From Diospyros lotus (lineage: Eukaryota > Streptophyta > Magnoliopsida > Ericales > Ebenaceae): a stretch of DNA of 64,000 nucleotides. A program made the position numbers and the translations under genes. Of the stretch, positions 50,459 to 62,539 are shown in pieces. The notes under the pieces are model-generated. The model did no database searches. It saw only the letters and a program-made list of their open reading frames with translations, and had not been told where the DNA came from. Position 1 is the stretch's first letter. Every line of letters begins with the position of its first letter. The DNA lies in contig NC_068341.1 of assembly GCF_014633365.1 (NCBI RefSeq), forward strand, positions 21,186,339 through 21,250,338. The letters are read 5' to 3'.

Positions 50459-51888
50459 AGTGGCTCAAGTTTCTGGTGTCTGATGTAGGAGTGTTGCATC
50501 TTCTGTAAAATGATAAATGAGAGTTTTCAGCCACATGTGTGTGCATGTTCTGTTAATGCTTGATGTGTCTATCAAAAAGTTTGCTTTAATAACTTATGTA
50601 CTATTAAATTTGTTGAGCCAATGGATAAAACTTTATTATTTTTATGGAATTGTTAATTATCATCTCATTTAAAAGTTTAAAAAGTTATATAAATGATTCA
50701 ATCATGTACAACAATTTAAATATTAAGTTAGCAAGATTTGAACAGAGAACTTTTGCTGCTGTAATATTACGTTGAATTATTAATTATCATCTCATTAAAA
50801 AACTCAAGTTGTTAAAGGATTAAATGATCGTGAATTTCAAATTTCGCTACAAAGCACAATATAAAAACGTTTTACTTGTTCCTCCTAAGCCATACACACA
50901 GAATATTTAACTTATATTAGAAATAATTAATGGCTTGCATAATTGTGTCAAATTTTTGTATCCAGACATTATTTAATTGGTTTTCTTTTGTGCCGTATTA
51001 TTCATTAAATTTTGTCTTAAAGTTCTCTTCTAACTTTATGGTTCTCTTGTTTCAAAATCTTGCTTTCAAGTTATTATTATTATTATTATTATTTAGCTAT
51101 TATCTAGTCGGTTATTAAATTTAGCTTTTTATTGGTTATCTTCTAATTTAGTTAATGTTATTGTTTTTCTGTGTAGACCATCAACCAAAATGTGGTATTT
51201 TGAAAATATTGATTCATTTGCTTGTCTACCCAACCAAAATTACAGAAAATGGCAGCTTCAGTTTCTCCTTTCATTCCCTATCCTTTGCCTTCATTCTCCT
51301 TTTTCCTTCACAAATTATAGTTTAACATATGCTAAAAGTTGCACCGGATTGGGTGAAAGAGGATTTGGAGATTTGTTCACTGCCTATGCTTTGGATTTTC
51401 TGGAGCTATTTAGAGTTTATATCCCGTCTCGCCATATGGCAGCTAGCCTGACACGATGGGACGTATCTATATGAAGTTTCCCTCTTTAACGAGTCTAATT
51501 GACAGCAGTATCCCTCTCCCTCTCTAACAAGGATTCACTTTTTTTTTTCTCTCAGACACAGTTCTTCAAGTGCAATTTGTATTGGAAGAATCTGAGGTGG
51601 CTCATGCTTCTTCAATCAACAGTTGTTCTTCAGTTCACATACATGTTTCTTCAAGCAACAGTGATCTTGTATCCTAGTAAATCTTATAATATCAAAAATG
51701 TTTATCTTGAATCCTAAAATTTCCCTATAAAGAGGTGAGTTCTCATTTCAAAAAGATTTGTCTCAAATACCAATCAAAGTTCTGCATTTAACTCTTCAGC
51801 AATTTTCGATGTTTGACTTAAGAATCAGAGCATTTGTCTTGAGAGAAGTTCTACGCCCTTTAATTGTTCTTCTTCTTGTAGATTATAA
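50459..51888. other. ADH-B 3' flank, no gene
   Basis: The ADH-B 3' UTR resembles that of ADH-A at first ('gatgtaggagtgttgcatcttctgtaaa'). Beyond about 50650 the DNA is A/T-rich, with a (TTA)n microsatellite near 51072-51093. Short open frames (51190-51717) are not recognised. Confidence 0.5.
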
Positions 51889-51893
51889 CGACC

Positions 51894-54853
51894 TGTTAGT
51901 GGGTCTAAAATAATTATTTAAATTATGATTATGTTATGTGAGAATTTTGGTATTTATATGAATTAAAGTGTGAAAAATATTTTGTGTTGTAGAAGGGGGA
52001 AATTAATTAATTAAAGTAATGCTAAAGGGCTCAAATGTATTGGCCCAAAGGGATGAATAAGTATTTGGGAAAAAATGGGCTAAAATGGATTGGGATGCCC
52101 ATTTGAATCTAAGCCATGTATTAATGTGTTGTGTATTTAATTAATGGGTTGGTCCAATTAAAATGAGTTGGAGTGATGGGTTGGCCTTGAGCTCATTTAC
52201 AAAAATTGTGTTTTAAATTAAAATGAAATGGAATGAATTGTAAAATAACCATTGTGGGTTTCATGAATGTATGGGAGGAGAGAAAAAGTTAAGGGTAATT
52301 GTGAAAATCAATAAATGAGGATATAAAGAAAAGAGGAAAGAAATGAGAAAAATGGCAAAAGACTAAAAGGGGCTTAGATATTTGTGTGTTGTGTGTGTTA
52401 TGTGAGGGTAAAATTGGGAAAAAGAGAAGAAAGAAATGGGCTGATGGAGTAGGTGGGGTGGATGTGCATGCCATCCCCTTGCTTTTCTTTGTCTCCTTCA
52501 CTCTTCTTCTTCTTCTTCTTGTTTTCTTTTCTTGTTCTCCCAATTCTTCTTCTTCTTCCTCTTCTATTCTTCTTTTTCTTCTTCCATATTTTCTCTTGTT
52601 GTTGGGAACTTCAAGGTTACAGCTTTGGGGGTTTCTTCTTCTTCGGTTCAAGTATCATCAAGGCAAGTTCTCTTTCACTTTATTTTAATGGGTTGTGCAA
52701 GTATTTCATTCCTTTCTTCTCCATTTCAGTTCAAAGAGCTTCCATTGTAAATATTGTAATCTTTTCCATGAAAATGTCCTGTTGTTTTCGTAGGCATGAA
52801 GTTGGGTCTTGTTGGTGTTTTGTTGGGGTTTGTTTACCCTATTTTTACTTCAAGGAATGGCATTTGTGGGTTAGAAAGTTAGATGAGGGGAGTTTTGTGT
52901 GTTTGGTGTTCAATTCGTATGTTTTTGGTTGTGTTGAATTGACTTATCTTTGGGTTAAGTCAACTCGGCAGAGGCTCGTCTTTTCTAGTCATTTTTTCCC
53001 TTACTCTCAGAGAAGTCAACTTATTTTTTCCCTTAGTAGACTTAGCCTCAGTTGACTTATTTTCCCCTCAAGTCGACTCGGCGATTGTTGATAGCACTAC
53101 GCATGTTGCACTATTTTGGTCATAACTTTTGATGTAGAGATCCAAATTGTGATCCATTTTTTTTTTTTTTTTTTGTGACCCTAACTTGATAAGCTTCAAT
53201 TTTGTATAGAATTTGAACCATTTGGTTAACTATTTAGCCTTTGGGATTCTTTTGAATTGTATGCTTAATTCATAGCTTTCTCTTTCCTTAAATTTCGTTC
53301 AATCCCAATTTCGAAAATGAATACTTCCACCTTGATCCGATATATTATCAAACAATTGCCCTTAATTGATGTGCTGGAACCTATTTAAATGGTGAATTAT
53401 GTGAAATAGCCAAGAACATCAATGGACAAAAATTGAGGGTGTGTGAATGTCACTTATTATAACATTGTTTGTGGCTTTGTTGCATGGCATCTTGTTACTA
53501 TATTGCTTCTTATTATGATGTTAGGTCATGGATTGCATTCATTGGGGGGTCATGCTTTGTATATGTTGGGAGCGTGAGTATTAGCATGACACGATTGGCT
53601 TGTGAGTGCTAACTTGTGTACGTTAGGAAAACATATGCATTAGAGCATTTGTGTGTGTGAATTCCTACGTGGGCATAACATGGCCTGATGATTGGTTTAT
53701 GGGGGCCTTGCCATCACGTTAATGCTGCAAGAGCCATTGCATTCCTTATATGCTACATTGCATGGTGGTGGAAATTGGTTTGTGATTGTGATATGTAAGA
53801 CTGTGGGTAGAGGTCCACAGCAACTAGATCCTGTGATGCGTAAGACTGTGGGTGGATGTCCACAGCAGCTAGATCTTGTGATGCGTAAGATATGGGTGAA
53901 GGCCTACAGTAACTTATAACTTTGATGAGATTGTGAGTGCTGTGGCACTTGATGACGATAGTGATGGATATAATATCCATGGATATGGTATGGGAACCTT
54001 AAGCTCATGTGGTTGGTTTAGTATCTTGTCCTTGGCTGCTGGTAAGTTTGTATATCGATTCTTGGGTGCCAGTGTCTACAGTTTATATGGGCCCCAATGA
54101 CCCTATGTGTGCATCTATGCATTTATGTTATGGCTGGGTATCGTGTTATATAACCACATGGCATGGATTTGTGTGTCATTTATGTATATGATACTGGCGT
54201 GTATTTCCATATCCGGAATGATATGCATGATGTTCAGGGAAAATCTAGTCATATTCATTTTTCGTTGTTTTTATACACTTGTTGAGCCTTATAGGTCACC
54301 TTGAAAAATGTGTTTTGATAAAATGTAAGAAATTGTGTTTCTTTAAGGATGTTGTTGTCAAGTGTAAAAGGCATGAATCCAATTGATGTCTAGATGTCGG
54401 GTAGTGATTTCCATTGACTTTGGAGTTGTTCATGCCTTCATATATCGATATGTTGATGCTTCCCTTTGCTATATACTTGCTGAGCCTTGTGGCTCACTTT
54501 GTTTCTTTTGTCATTTTAGGAAAGTGAAAGATAGATATTTGGGGCGAGTTCTGCTTAGATTTGCACAGAGATGTCTTGGCCTCAAGATCTATGGATGAAA
54601 TTTTGAGGGCATAAATAGAGGGTTTCATTTTGTATTTAAAGTCTTAATGCTCCTTTTATTTTGAAAATGTATGGGTGGTAAGCTTGAGATGAGGATGCAA
54701 TGAATGTTGTATAATTTATTTTGGCTCCTAATGTTAGTGAGCAAATTTAGAAAATAAATATTTTTGAAAGTTTTTTGTATTTGTATCCATTTTGAATGGA
54801 CCTTCTCTCAGACTTGCTATGCTAGCAGAAAAATCTGGGAGTGGGTCTTGACA
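51894..54853 (+). mobile_element. Solo LTR (2.96 kb), Ty3/gypsy-like
   Basis: Opens TATAACGACCTGTTAGTGGG (TG changed to TA), closes GGGTCTTGACA, and is flanked by a perfect target duplication TAGAT (51889-51893 and 54854-54858). The start matches the LTR at 59065 (TGTAACGACCCGTTAGAGGG), so they are related. A TATA-like GGATATAAAG near 52319 suggests + orientation. (TTC)n runs at 52505-52590 and a cluster of AAGTCAACTT/AGTCGACT words at about 52930-53085 lie downstream. The 200-codon frame at 52453-53055 is Phe/Ser-rich and not credible. Confidence 0.85.
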
Positions 54854-54858
54854 TAGAT

Positions 54859-55880
54859 CTTACGCGGCTTAACGATGACTTTCCTAGCAAATAAATTTAT
54901 TATTGTGGTCAAGCAATAATAATTGGCATCGTTTGTGGTAAACATTCAAAAAGCCTAAGAAATTAAAAATGGTTTACACAAGTCTCAAGCCTCGAGAAAT
55001 CACCATAGTGAGCAAGGTCAGGATGTTGACAGTCTGCCCAATCCAAGACCCTAAGAGACCCTATTGATAGAGGCTTCCAAAGCTTTTAGGATAGTTCCCC
55101 AAACCGTCCCACTTAGTGAACACGAAGCTTTAAGACAACAGTACAAAGAAAGTAACAAGGCTCTCCCAAAAATGGTAGCTTTCCTTTAGATTGCTCTCCC
55201 GTAAACACCTCTTCCTCTCATGTTGCATAGGCGGGACAATCAAAGGAAGGCACTAGTAGGATTGCCACAGCAAGAATTGGGCCTAACAGGAGCACTTAGG
55301 GTATTTAGAGGAAGAGGAAAAGGTAAGGATGCTCCGGTAAGCTCAAAATAGGAAGATACATGAAATGTATCGTGAGAGAGGAAATGAAGCTTATTGGGGC
55401 TCTTAGCTTGGGTAGGAAAACGCTTCTTCTCCCTTATCTAAAGTTTTCTTCTTACTTAAGGCATCCCCAAAAGGTCCAATTTTTACAAAACAAAAATACA
55501 TACATGTATAAGTCATTAAAGAAAGAACAAAGAGAAAAGAAGACAATGACTATAATAAGACCACAAAAAGACAAAAGTAAAAATACCTTTAGGAAAAACT
55601 TGCTCCTATGGGGATGTAAAAATGTGCAGATAAGCCTTCTCTCTCTCTTTGGTTGTTTTCTCTTACCACTTATCATCTAGTGAGGAGTACGATGATTGAC
55701 TATTATCTTCCAAGATGGAGATATTACCCCCCCTAAGAGAGATCCAAAGGTGGATGCCACATCCTCACTCAAAATCCTAAAAGCGCCCATTAAATTAGCT
55801 ATTGAATGCCCCCAACTTGCAGCAACAATATTCCTACTAAACAAGGTCTCATGAAGACAAACAAGACTTGGGGACACTAA
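54859..55880. other. Unassigned stretch
   Basis: No gene supported. A minus-strand frame (55877-55677; SPSLVCLHETLFSRNIVAASWG) faintly recalls the LVCLQET word of LINE endonucleases, but nothing else of a LINE is present. Confidence 0.35.
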
Positions 55881-56225
55881 ATACTGTATTGCTACACTAT
55901 GAGTAGTGTCAACGGTCTTGGCAGTAGGAAGTTTGGTTGCCCATTCCTCATGATCTTGATCCTAGCACCTTTAATGGAGGCATCCCAATCAGCCAAGTGT
56001 GTCACCAAAAACTAGCTACTTTCGAAGCCTTCTATATCATTAGGGAGGTTAAAAAATAGCTTGTCCATTCCAGGAATTTGTTAAAGGGTATAAAAACCCT
56101 CTGTTCTACCCCCAAGCATGTAAAAGCAGCTAAACAACTCAGGTGATGCCATAACCCCTATTTGATGTCATAAAACGGAAAAATCCACAACTTGAGCCCA
56201 TCTATTGAGATGGAGTTGGGTCGGG
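55881..56225 (-). pseudogene. Possible second gypsy-type transposon gag-like fragment
   Basis: On the minus strand, with stops, one can read MASPELFSCFYMLGGRTEGFY, then GMDKLFFNLPNDIEGFESS and FLVTHLADWDASIKGARIKI. The order and spacing resemble the middle of the plant putative gypsy-type transposon domain also present at 14538-14961. Similarity is weak and judged by eye. Confidence 0.35.
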
Positions 56226-57079
56226 ACCGTTAGAATGTACCAATACTTAGTGTATCATACAAGGGGTTAGGGTGCTTTTAAAAACTTTTTCAAAACACAC
56301 ATTAAGCGTAGCGAAAATGGAACAAAATGGCCCTTGCAAGACTCGGTCTAGACAAGCATATGCTATATAAATGCATCAAAACAAAACACACTCATTGAGA
56401 TGCAATCGGTTGCTCCACTAATGCATTGGACCTGAACCCTTTGGTCATGAGAAAGCTCCCACGAATTGCTCTCCTTCAAACTTCGTTTGCTCTAGTACCT
56501 GCTCCATGGATGACCATGCTAACCCCCACAGTCGTAGGGGACCAAGGCAATCCACACCTAGGTAGTAATGAAACCCTTCGCCTCACCCACATGCTAGATG
56601 AGCAAGGTTGAAGGTGATGCCAAGCTATGCTTGGTTCTCCTCAAATAAAGATGGTTGTCTCACATCCTTTGGATCATTAGAATGAAGGGAGTAAGGAGAA
56701 GAGAAGTGGCGATAGAATAAAGGGAAGAAGATGAAGAAGTGAGAGGAGCAAAGAGCTTTTGTCTTTTCCTTTTCTTAGAGATGCACGAAAGGAGGAACGA
56801 AGCTAGTGTGAAGAGCAAGCGACTCTTCTCTCCCTTTTGTCTCCCTCTTCTTTCTCATTCATAAATGCATATGAGAGATGCATCATTAATCACTTGACAA
56901 AGCATTAAACGCTCTGCCATTTGAAATAACGGAAGAATGGCACACAAAATCAAATCCTGCTCAAAGAAACTATCGATCGTTTGAGACAACCGATCGATCA
57001 TTTCAACTAAACAGTTGATTGTTCAAGAAGCCTATTGACTGTTTCATGCCTTTCATTCAAAGTTTCCACAAATTGCATC
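56226..57079. other. Non-coding; start of motif-rich region
   Basis: No gene. 56960-57050 contains clustered CGATCGAT- and CAGTTGATTGTT/TTGACTGTTT-type words like those at 1560-1700. Probably remains of a long LTR. Confidence 0.4.
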
Positions 57080-57265
57080 AAGCCCTGCCATTAACTTTTA
57101 ATGGAACCAAGACCTCCTATTAACTCTTAATGGAATACTTGTTAATTCTTAACGACTCCCATTAACTCTGAATGGTCTCTCTTTATTAACTCTTAATAGT
57201 TTGTTGATCCATCTATTAACTCTTAACAAGGCATCCATCATCATCATTAATTCTTAATGATGATT
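57080..57265. repeat. ATTAACTCTTAATGG word array
   Basis: About eight variants of (C/T)ATTAA(C/T)TCTTAA(T/C)GG occur within 185 bp. The word is a short inverted repeat (CCATTAA...TTAATGG). The spacing is irregular (20-30 bp), so this is not a simple tandem repeat. Confidence 0.7.
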
Positions 57266-57985
57266 TAGAACAAATGACAATTAAGAATCATTAATCCAAT
57301 GGATTACCTAGTTTGTGTATGACCTTTTAGGTTCACAGCCATGTAGTAATCAGGACCCGTCAAACTCTTTGACGTTAATTGGACACTTTGATCTACTATG
57401 AGAATGGTCATTTCTTCATTTATTACTCTCCAAATGTGTATGAATGAGCTCCTAAATTTCCTTATGGTTTATTCTTAAGTTGTTAATAATATGTGACGAG
57501 GATCTATAACACATGATTTCTTAAAGGTAATCTTAATTGTTGAGAAATTTATATTTTGATTTATGGAGAAAATAATATTGAAAAATGTATTTTTAGTAAA
57601 TTTGATTTATTGATGATTTTCAAAACATTTATATTAATGATTTTCAAAAATATCTTATAAATCTTTTTAAACTAGAGATCTTCATGCTCATAGTAATGTA
57701 TGTCCTTCAAAACAACTAAGTATCGGTTTTGGTTGATCAAGGAGTATGAAGCTTATAAATTTTTTTTTCTTTAAATTGGAGAATTTCAGACTCGTGTATT
57801 CTTATATTTTTCAAAACAACAAAATATAGTTTACATTAATCAAGCTTGATGCTAAATGTTTGAGAAAATATTTTGAAAGTTTAGCTACGTGTAGAAGTTT
57901 TTTATAAAATAAGTATATGTATTTTTGAAACTTTTGAAGGCAAAGTATTCCAACACTCTTTTAGAGCTTCTACACTTGCCTTCAA
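57266..57985. other. A/T-rich stretch, nothing recognised
   Basis: No gene, terminus or repeat could be supported in this interval. Confidence 0.5.
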
Positions 57986-58615
57986 TAAAAAATAGTTTTC
58001 TTTTTAATCAATCAAGTAGTTCTCATTACATTTTTTAATTTATTCAAGTATTGCATCGAGTATCATAAAAACCTACTTAGGTATGAGTTATACAAAATCT
58101 TATTTATTAAAGCTATAATTGAGTATGGTATCTTTATAACTATTTAAAATTGCACATATTTAATTCTTTGTATGGTTTTTAGATTAGTCAATTATATGTT
58201 CTAGTCAAATTTCTTTCAATCGACTATTAAGGTTTCCTACTCGAGTATTTTCTACAAGTTCTTTGTATTTTAAAAATCAATCGAGTGAGGAACATTTTCA
58301 ATTGAGTATCTTTTTGTTATAAAAATTTCAAGTATCACCTTAGTCGAGTATGTCTTTCTCTCAATCGATTAATGTATTTTTATAATCGAGTATCTATATA
58401 TTTTAATCAAGTAAAGATTGGATTAAATTTGACAAAGCCTCTGTGCTTAAAATTAACCAAGTATTAGTTATCTGTACTCAAGTATATGCTTGTGTTAGTT
58501 GAGTAAACTTAGCTTGGTAGTTAAGTGCTTAATGCAAAGTCTCTTTAGCTTATGAGTCAATTGAGTAATAATTTGGTTTTACTTGAGTGATACTTTTATA
58601 TAATCAATTACATAT
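57986..58615. repeat. AATCGAGTAT word array
   Basis: About eighteen degenerate copies of (A/T)(A/C)TCGAGTA or AATTGAGTAT/ATCAAGTA, with core palindrome CTCGAG/TCGA, are scattered over 630 bp, often 25-40 bp apart. It ends where an inverted LTR fragment begins. Confidence 0.6.
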
Positions 58616-58622
58616 AATGTTG

Positions 58623-58960
58623 TAAGGGCCCATTCCCAGATGTCCTGCTAGCATAGGAATTTTAAAGAGGTCCCCACAAAATTGATACAGACATGACTCA
58701 AAACAATAACAATTCCAAACTTGCTCACTAACAACAGAAGCCAAATAAATAAATACATCATCTTGCATTTAATAATCTCCTAAGGGCTCAACCGCCCATA
58801 CATTTCAAAATAAAGGGTAACAAAAAGCCAATCACAAAATAAATCTCTTTTTCATATGCCCTCAAAACAAACCCTCAAGGATCTTTTTGCTAGGATGTCT
58901 CTATACACATACTGAACCACTAGCTCAAGCGCCACCTTCTTTTGTAACACCCCCTCTCCC
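58623..58960 (-). repeat. Inverted fragment of a TAACGACC-type LTR
   Basis: Read on the minus strand it parallels the last ~370 bp of the solo LTR at 51894-54853: TTAGTGAGCAAGTTTGG, then CCTATGCTAGCAG, CATCTGGGAATGGG and the terminal CCCTTACA. The rest of that LTR is absent, so this is a truncated copy in the opposite orientation. It may belong to the same LTR as the word arrays to its left. Confidence 0.6.
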
Positions 58961-59064
58961 AAGTTAACCTAATCCTCGGGGAACCTAGAAGAAAGAGCGT
59001 TGTGAATCAAGAAAAGATCCAACAACCACAGACAAACAAATAATATATCTATATGCTATACGTA

Positions 59065-61769
59065 TGTAACGACCCGTTAGAGGGCCCAGTATTTAATTAG
59101 AATTATTTAATTAATTGTTGAAGTATTTGATTAAGAGATTTTGCCAATTAATTATTTAATGTGGCAATTTAGAGATTTTGAAGGAAAGAATAGCATTTAA
59201 TTCTATTTAATTTTGGAGTTAAAGAATTTTCCAAGGTGGCAATCTAGTGATTTTTAATTGAGAGAATAGTATTTAAATAGCATTTAAATGGTATTTATTT
59301 TGTGCAAGGGCATGAAGGTAATTTTGGAGTTTTATTATTATTTGAGAGTTTTAATAATAATTTTTGTATTATTATTAATTAAGTGAGATTATGTATTTAA
59401 AGGAGAATGTGAATCCATGTATGAGATGGATTTGGATTGAGAGTCTCCTAGTTAGATTTGGAGAAGGAATCCAAGTTGTAGAAGAAATGTGATCTAGGGC
59501 TTTATGTCTATATATAGAGCCCATTAGTTTAGTTTTTCTTCACGCCGTGTGAAGAACAGAAAGGCCAAGAGATAGTAGAGGCTTGCTAGAGTCTTCAGGA
59601 TCGCTCCAAGGTTCGATCAGAGAGTTCTATCAGGCAAGTATTATTCCTGTAATCCCTTCCATTACAGGTTCATATCAGTTTTTCAGATTATTCCAGTTCT
59701 TCATTGAGTTCTCAGATTGAATATCAATTGCAGTGCATGTATATATATATATACGTAAATAGTGAATGCATAAGATAGATGTGCATGAGTTATACAGCGA
59801 TTCTTCCAAATATCATTATTGAATCATCCTTAATGTTGTTTCATACCAGTTGGGATTCATGTTTCCAAGATTTCGTTCAGAATGGTATAGTTTTATTGAG
59901 TTTTGATCAAGAACATAGCCTCTGTAATCGTTTGTGTTCATCAAAAATAGTTGCAGATATTCGGATGAGTTCTTCCATAACCGGATGCATTTTTCAAAGC
60001 TTGTGGGTAGCATTCGGATGGAATAGAGTCCATCTAGATGAGTTAAAAAGTTTCTGTGAGTGACATCCGAATGGCCTTTGGGCATATCCGGATGGCTTAG
60101 CAATATATCCGGATGGTTGTATAACATTCGAATGAGTCTAGTGCTTATTGTGAGTAATATCCGGATAACTCTTGTTCATATTCGGATAGCCTAATAATAT
60201 CTGGATGCTTTGTTTTCGTATCTGGATGTGTCCAGCAATGGGTGTGAGTAGTATCCGGATGCCTTAAGTCGTATCTGGTTGTGTCTAGTTGTTGTGAGTG
60301 ATGTCTGGATGCTTCGTGTTGTATCCGGATGAGTTTAAGGTTTTTTGTGAATGATATCCGGATACCTTGTATCGTATCCGGATGTGTCTAAGGTACTTCG
60401 AGTATGATATTTGGATGGTTTGTTCATACGTCTGGATAGGTTAAGATGATATCCAGATGCCTTTTCTTCTATCCGGACATGTTTAGTATATCCGGATGCT
60501 TCCTTCCATATCTGGATGCCTCTCTCCAAAGTTGAATGTTTCATTCAAATAGTCTCCAGTAGCATTCAAATGCCTCAGTGAGATATCCGGATGACCTAAA
60601 TCATATCCGGATGTCCTAGTTCATATCCGAATACATCCCAACATATCTGAATAGCTTTTGCTTTGAATACTAGTGTATCTAGATGAACCTTTTTCATATC
60701 CGGATGTCTTTCATCATATCCAGATATCCTTCCTAATATTCGGATGACTTTTTCAGAAATCCAATTTAGCTTCCAGTGATGTTTTAATCCAAGTTTTAAT
60801 TAAATTAATGTATTCAATACCTCCAAATATTAAACTTAAAGGCCAGAATCTATCCAGTTAATCATGCCCATACCATAAATCATAAATTCATAGAATCTTT
60901 GTATTCCAATATATAGATGAAGATCATTTCATGTTCAACATTATTTTATTATAATATAATCAAGATTATTTTGTGAGATTATGTGCATACATTCTGGTAT
61001 GAGCATTGAGTATGACTTTATAAGGACCACTACATATCGTGTGCTAGCATGTATGTGAGCATTGTATTGCATTATGCGTGCCAGGCGGCTTAGTCCGTGG
61101 GGATCTCATCAGTTTCAGTTTCAGCTCAGTTTATGATTTGTCTACCTGGGGGCCACCAGGGGGCTAGGGGCTTTGCCCGTAGTATGTGCTTACAGTTTTT
61201 TCTATTTACAAGATTCAGATCAGTTAGGTATGTTTTATCAAATTATGTGGGCCTATGAGCCAAAGTTGCATACCTGAATTTAGTTTATAGTTTATGTGCA
61301 TTACATCTTGTAAATGCAATCTAGTGATTATGATATCTCTCAGTACAAGTTCAGTAAGTATTTATCAGTATCGATATTCTTCGATTCAGCCTCAGTTATT
61401 CTTTCCAGCTTATTACTTGTTAAGCTTTGTAGCTCACCTTGTACTCTTCACCCCTCTAGGTTCTAGCAGGGGAGTACTAGAAGTGGGGCCTAGCAGCAGT
61501 GGTCTATAGTGTGTGTACGTGGAGCTACTCAAGATAAAAGATGTCTGGGAGTCTGTTGAGTTTTATAGTGTTTTCTCAGTTTAGATATATTTTATATTTC
61601 AGTTGAGGGATTGTCCCCTAGACAAAGTTTATGGTTTTCAGTCTATATTGACTTAGAGTTTTATTCCAGTTGACTGAGATGTTCAGCTATGGTATCAGAT
61701 TATCAACTAGTTTTATTTCATTTCCCGTAGCACCTTTTCTCGGGCAGATCTAGGAGAAGGGGTGTTACA
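59065..61769 (+). repeat. 5' LTR of a Ty3/gypsy element (2.7 kb)
   Basis: Opens TGTAACGACCCGTTAG, closes GGGGTGTTACA, and is followed by an initiator tRNA-Met primer site. A TATATATAGAG promoter near 59509-59519 leaves about 2.2 kb of LTR downstream of it, an unusually long transcribed leader. 59955-60750 is filled with CATCCGGATG-type words. The matching 3' LTR lies outside the window, or the element is truncated. Confidence 0.85.
59955..60750. repeat. Array of degenerate CATCCGGATG palindromes inside the LTR
   Basis: Roughly 35-40 copies of (C/A/G)(A/T)(T)CCGGAT(G/A), such as ATATCCGGATG at 60084 and 60104 and GTATCCGGATG at 60251, 60321 and 60374, occur every 15-35 bp. Variants are mostly transitions at the central CCGG: CTGG, TCGG, CCAG, TTGG. 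The sequence between words is not itself repeated. Confidence 0.85.
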
Positions 61770-61773
61770 GTAT

Positions 61774-61785
61774 TGGTATCAGAGC
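61774..61785 (+). other. Primer binding site (initiator tRNA-Met)
   Basis: TGGTATCAGAGC, four bases after the LTR end, fixes the + orientation of this element. Confidence 0.9.
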
Positions 61786-61906
61786 GGTGTTTTGAAGAGT
61801 CTCCCGTACACACATAGGATGTTGGGTAGAGTTAGGACTCGTGTCCGTCAGTTAAATAAGTTGGCCCAATTAGCAGTATTCTAACCCTAAGTGGTGATGT
61901 AGAAAG

Positions 61907-62535
61907 ATGAGTAATAGAGGTGGACGACCCCGTACTCACAGTCAGGCTACTTCTATTCCAGATGAGGTTCTAGTGTCCACACCAGGCTCACCAGGAGAAT
62001 CTAGTCGTGATCTACGGCAGGGAATGGCTGAGAGGTGAAGTATGCTAGCAAGATTGATGAGGGTGATAAATACCCTAGTTACTAATTTGGTAAGGGAATC
62101 ACAAGTTCCCCATGAAGTAGGAGGTAGTAGAGGTGATAATCTAGTCACTCCAACAACTCCAATTGTGTAGGCAGATACAGGGAGTCAGCTATTAAAGAAT
62201 TTTATGGCCTTCCAACCATCAGTATTCCATGGAGGCACATATGCAGTAGCAGTTGAGAATCGGATGCTATCAATTGTACAGACGATCGTCGAGTGTGACT
62301 TAGCACATTCTTATTTAGAGGCGATGCTGAGAGATGGTGGAGACTGCTCGCCAGAAGATTGGTAATCAAGAACCCACATGGGTCGAATTTCAGTAAGTAT
62401 TCAGCGACGCTTATTACCTAGCGTGGGTCAAGGACCAGAAAGTTTTTGAGTTTGTTGAGTTGGTGTAAGGTACTAAGACAGTGGCCCAATGTGAGGCAGA
62501 GTTTACAGCCTTGACTAGATAGGTCTCTGGCTGCA
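61907..62535 (+). pseudogene. Ty3/gypsy gag, decayed
   Basis: ATG at 61907 opens MSNRGGRPRTHSQATSIPDE and runs 43 codons to a TGA at 62036. Further frames give LLKNFMAFQPSVFHGGTYAV, ECDLAHSYLEAMLRDG, and then KDQKVFEFVELV followed by GTKTVAQCEAEFTALTR, the classic Retrotrans_gag ending. Stops and shifts break it at least four times. The sequence then changes character at about 62540, before any zinc knuckle or pol, so the element is truncated there. Long LTRs with an initiator-Met site suggest a chromovirus-like lineage, but that is inference. Confidence 0.8.
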
Positions 62536-62539
62536 CTCT

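Noticed and set aside
52453..53055. 200-codon Phe/Ser-rich frame resembling a membrane protein
   Set aside because: Produced by (TTC)n-rich LTR sequence; it lies wholly inside a solo LTR with a target duplication, and overlapping frames show the same composition.
55677..55877. LINE endonuclease fragment
   Set aside because: Only one word (LVCLHET) is suggestive; no other endonuclease or reverse transcriptase motif is found nearby.
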